A stretch of 7,757 nt of DNA from JBDUCV01 sp040003255. GTDB lineage: Bacteria > Actinomycetota > Actinomycetes > Mycobacteriales > Jatrophihabitantaceae. Position numbers and translations under genes: made by a program. The notes under the pieces are model-generated. The model was not told the origin of the DNA. It saw nothing but the letters and a program-made list of their open reading frames with translations, and searched no databases. The stretch covers positions 1 through 7,757 of the forward strand of contig JBDUCV010000093.1 in NCBI GenBank assembly GCA_040003255.1. Direction: 5' to 3'. Below are positions 6,136 to 7,757 of this stretch, in pieces; position 1 is the first letter of the stretch, and every line of letters starts with the position of its first letter.

Positions 6136-6242
6136 CGGCGTGCTGCGCGGTTGCCCATCCGGGTTCGGATGCGCTCGGCGATCGCGTCGAGCAGGGGTTG
6201 TACTTCGCGATCGAGCAGGTCACGAGCGTCCGTGGCGCGCAC
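6126..6242 (-). pseudogene. Coding-like fragment running into the opposite-strand remnant
   Basis: On the minus strand a GTG at 6242 opens VRATDARDLLDREVQPLLDA followed by IAERIRTRMGNRAARRYLS, with the regular hydrophobic spacing of amphipathic helices. The frame stays open beyond this to 5922, but there it is only the antisense of the + strand remnant and of the spacer beyond it. That suggests the 5' part of a gene joined to foreign sequence near 6115-6130. GGTGG lies seven bases before the GTG. I do not recognise the family, and it could be a chance open frame in GC-rich DNA. Confidence 0.25.
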
Positions 6243-6265
6243 TGAGGTACCACCCGGCCGGCGGC

Positions 6266-6271
6266 TAGGGT
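6266..6271 (+). promoter_or_regulatory. Candidate -10 element for osmC
   Basis: TAGGGT fits the actinobacterial TAnnnT pattern and would give a leader of about 30 bases before the osmC ATG. A small hairpin GGTGG-TAG-CCACC (6273-6285) sits at the predicted transcript start. No convincing -35 is seen. Confidence 0.22.
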
Positions 6272-6310
6272 CGGTGGTAGCCACCTTCCCCCACGGATGG
6301 AGATCAACCT

Positions 6311-6754
6311 ATGCCCACACGCACCGCCCGCACCGCCTGGACCGGCACCCTCGAAGAGGGCTCCGGCCAGGTCGAGCTGAGCAGCAGCAAGATCGGCACC
6401 TATGACGTGTCGTTCCCCAAGCGCGCCGCAGACGACGCCGGGGGCTACACCAGCCCCGAGGAGCTCATCGCCGCCGCCCACTCCTCGTGCTACGCAATGC
6501 AGTTCTCCGCCCTTGCTGCGGCGGCCGGTGGCACTCCGCAGTCGGTCGAGGTGACCGCCGACGTCTCCCTCGGCCCGGACAAGGCCGGCGGCTTCCGGCT
6601 CACCGGCATCAAGCTCACCGTCCGTGGCGAGGTCGAGGGCCTGGACGACGAGCAGTTCCTCAAGGTCGCCGAGGAGGCTAAGGCCGGCTGCCCGGTCAGC
6701 AAGGCGCTCACCGGCGTCGAGATCACCCTGGACGCCGCGCAGGAGAGCGCCTGA
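6311..6754 (+). CDS. osmC: OsmC-type organic hydroperoxide peroxidase
   Basis: A 147-residue cytoplasmic thiol peroxidase that reduces organic and inorganic hydroperoxides. The ATG at 6311 follows GGAG (6299-6302) with eight bases between. The two redox cysteines are C60 in AAAHSSCYAMQFS and C127 in KAGCPVSKAL. The conserved glutamate E50 lies in TSPEELIAAAH. The sequence follows E. coli OsmC along its whole length, from the W-x-G start (AWTGTLEEGSGQ) to the ending strand EITLD, so it is of the OsmC rather than the Ohr subgroup. Family members are induced by osmotic or peroxide stress; no OhrR-type regulator gene lies nearby. It is apparently monocistronic: upstream is a remnant region, and the next gene begins about 160 bases downstream. 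It is intact with no missing key residue. Confidence 0.95.
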   Translation: MPTRTARTAWTGTLEEGSGQVELSSSKIGTYDVSFPKRAADDAGGYTSPEELIAAAHSSCYAMQFSALAAAAGGTPQSVEVTADVSLGPDKAGGFRLTGIKLTVRGEVEGLDDEQFLKVAEEAKAGCPVSKALTGVEITLDAAQESA

Positions 6755-6913
6755 CCAACCGCTGGCGAGGCAACAGATGCCATGAGCAACCGCTGGGGCG
6801 AAGATCGCCTGGAGTCTCACAAACGGATCGCCCACGGGGACTTTGCGGTCGACGGGTTGGGCTGCAACGGTTCGCGTGTGGCTCCAGTGACGCGCCTGGT
6901 GACGTTTGTCGAT

Positions 6914-7284
6914 ATGGACGATCGAGCGAACGACGACTACCTGTCGGTGTCAGCGCGTCACGAGGCCGTGCTAGCGGACGGGCGGCGCGTGTTGCTTCTC
7001 CGTGACCGAGGGTGGGGTGAGTCGGGGCCGGAAATATCTGGGCTTACATATCGGTCGAAGGCGTCGTGGACCAGGCGCGCTTGGTGGTCGGACCGGACGA
7101 GCCTCCCGCTGGTCGTTCCCGCGAAGACGAGGAGGCAATCCATTGGGCACAGTTGACTGAGGTCCTCCGGCAGCAGGAAATTGTCGTCGACGCTCTGCAG
7201 CTGAAGCAGCTACCGCACGATGTGGAACTGAGCGAGCGGCTCCTCGCGCGCATCCGCCGCGGCGGAGACACAGACGTCTCATAA
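6914..7284 (+). pseudogene. Small conserved hypothetical gene broken by a frameshift
   Basis: Two + strand frames join into one protein. The first reads SARHEAVLADGRRVLLLRD and RGWGESGP up to about 7030. The second continues at once with GNIWAYISVEGVVDQA, RLVVGPDEPPAGRSRED and LKQLPHDVELSERLLARI, ending at TAA (7282-7284). The second frame has a TGA at 7018-7020, so the switch lies between about 7020 and 7035. Restoring one G in the GGCCGGAAAT run near 7030 would fuse them into about 123 residues. The combined sequence looks like a single small actinobacterial protein of unknown function with its VVGPDEP and LPHDV..SERLLAR signatures. The start is uncertain: I chose the ATG at 6914 (GGTGA ten bases upstream); GTG codons at 6878, 6887 and 6899 are alternatives. 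The break could be a true mutation or a sequencing error. Confidence 0.6.
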
Positions 7285-7388
7285 GCCGAACGTTTACTGG
7301 ACGGTGCAACAGGCCAGCGCCTCGCTGTGACTCGCAGCGGTAAGTGGCACGGTTTCGCGGCGTTATTCGGCAGGTGTTGCTCGCCTTA

Positions 7389-7400
7389 AGGGGATCCCCT
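7389..7400. repeat. Perfect 12-bp palindrome AGGGGATCCCCT
   Basis: A self-complementary 12-mer in the 171-bp gap between two convergent genes. It has no loop, so it suits a dimeric protein site better than an RNA hairpin. It lies three bases before the hairpin at 7404. Confidence 0.4.
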
Positions 7401-7403
7401 AAC

Positions 7404-7426
7404 GGCCACGGGATCCTTGGGTGGCC
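7404..7426. terminator. Hairpin between convergent genes
   Basis: GGCCAC (7404-7409) and GTGGCC (7421-7426) pair around an 11-base loop. The site lies between the 3' end of the frameshifted gene (7284) and that of the reductase-like gene (7456), so it may terminate either. There is no T tract and the stem is short. No gene is seen between 7285 and 7455. Confidence 0.3.
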
Positions 7427-7455
7427 CGAGCCCGCGCCGATCCGAGGTCGGGTAT

Positions 7456-7757
7456 TCAGCGCCTGGTCTCGTACCTGGTCAGGAGCACGCCGTCGGGAAA
7501 CGTCCGGGTCTCCACCAGGTTCAGGTTCACCCAGTTGTCCAGGGCCGTGAAGAACGGCGTGCCGCCGCCCACCAGGACCGGGTGGGTGACGATCGCGTAC
7601 TCGTCGATCAGCCCGGCCCGCATGGCCGCCGCGGCGAGGGTGGCGCCGCCGACGTCCATGGGACCGCCATCCTCAGTCTTGAGCCGGGTGATCTCGGTGA
7701 CAGCGTCGCCGGTGACCAGGCGGGCGTTCCAGTCGACCGCGCTGGTCGTCGAGGAGA
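7456..7757 (-). CDS. Dihydrofolate reductase/RibD C-terminal family protein, 5' end outside the window
   Basis: The last 99 residues of a minus-strand gene are present; the frame is open to the right edge and ends at TGA (7458-7456). An ATG at 7659 is internal: upstream codons read AVDWNARLVTGDAVTEITRL and continue directly into it. The signature MDVGGATLAAAAMRAGLIDE, then PVLVGGGTPFF, is that of the RibD_C/DHFR-like proteins. The GG motifs line the NADPH site in characterised relatives, and the second glycine-rich turn leads into the final strands (FPDGVLLTRYE). Full-length members are about 190-200 residues, so roughly half is missing. Stand-alone members are annotated as dihydrofolate reductase family proteins, usually with unknown substrate. 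There is no riboflavin or folate gene in view to guide the choice. The family call is firm. Confidence 0.9.
   Translation of the reverse strand, partial: SSTTSAVDWNARLVTGDAVTEITRLKTEDGGPMDVGGATLAAAAMRAGLIDEYAIVTHPVLVGGGTPFFTALDNWVNLNLVETRTFPDGVLLTRYETRR

Noticed and set aside
6756..6796. CAACCGCTGG repeated at 6756 and 6787
   Set aside because: A single 10-bp repeat with no further similarity; likely chance in GC-rich DNA.
6128..6835. A 235-codon minus-strand frame covering osmC
   Set aside because: It is antisense to an intact osmC with both catalytic cysteines; its Gly/Ala/Leu-rich content is the usual shadow of such genes.
6782..6913. The ATG at 6782 as start of the gene after osmC
   Set aside because: It would add 44 residues with no family-like character; the recognisable protein begins near 6914.

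Overview
The base composition, GC-rich third codon positions, frequent GTG starts and the protein families all point to a high-GC actinomycete chromosome (Streptomyces, Micromonospora or Kribbella-like). Nothing in the window fixes the genus. No rRNA, tRNA, CRISPR array or complete insertion sequence was seen.

Layout from left to right. A VOC (glyoxalase-like) gene enters from the left edge on the + strand and ends at 601. It converges on a minus-strand gene (2817 to 826) for a 663-residue EF-G-like GTPase of the Tet(M)/OtrA ribosomal protection family; a hairpin at 706-735 lies between the two 3' ends. The 312 bp upstream of the GTPase gene carry a possible overlapping leader ORF, a coding-like 50-codon frame, and one copy of a two-block repeat. 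The other copy lies just beyond the 3' end of the GTPase gene, so the pair brackets it in the same orientation.

Further right on the minus strand are a 262-residue helical protein (3918 to 3130), a 397-residue protein with a PD-(D/E)XK nuclease-like core (5190 to 3997) and a GrpB/UPF0157 nucleotidyltransferase-like gene (5885 to 5358). All three read toward the GTPase gene. The first two are 78 bp apart and look like a small two-gene unit, possibly defence or stress related; that role is inference.

The stretch 5886-6310 is a scar-like region. It has a strong inverted repeat, a 31-codon 5' remnant of a + strand gene, and a minus-strand coding-like fragment that runs into that remnant from the other side. 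An intact osmC-type peroxidase gene follows (6311-6754, +), then a small + strand gene whose frame is broken by an apparent single-base loss (6914-7284). After a convergent intergenic region with a palindrome and a hairpin, the 3' end of a minus-strand dihydrofolate reductase/RibD-like gene fills the right edge.

The genes do not form one pathway. The window reads as accessory chromosome: a possible antibiotic-protection GTPase, a possible nuclease pair, a peroxide-detoxification gene, small-molecule enzymes, and several decayed genes.
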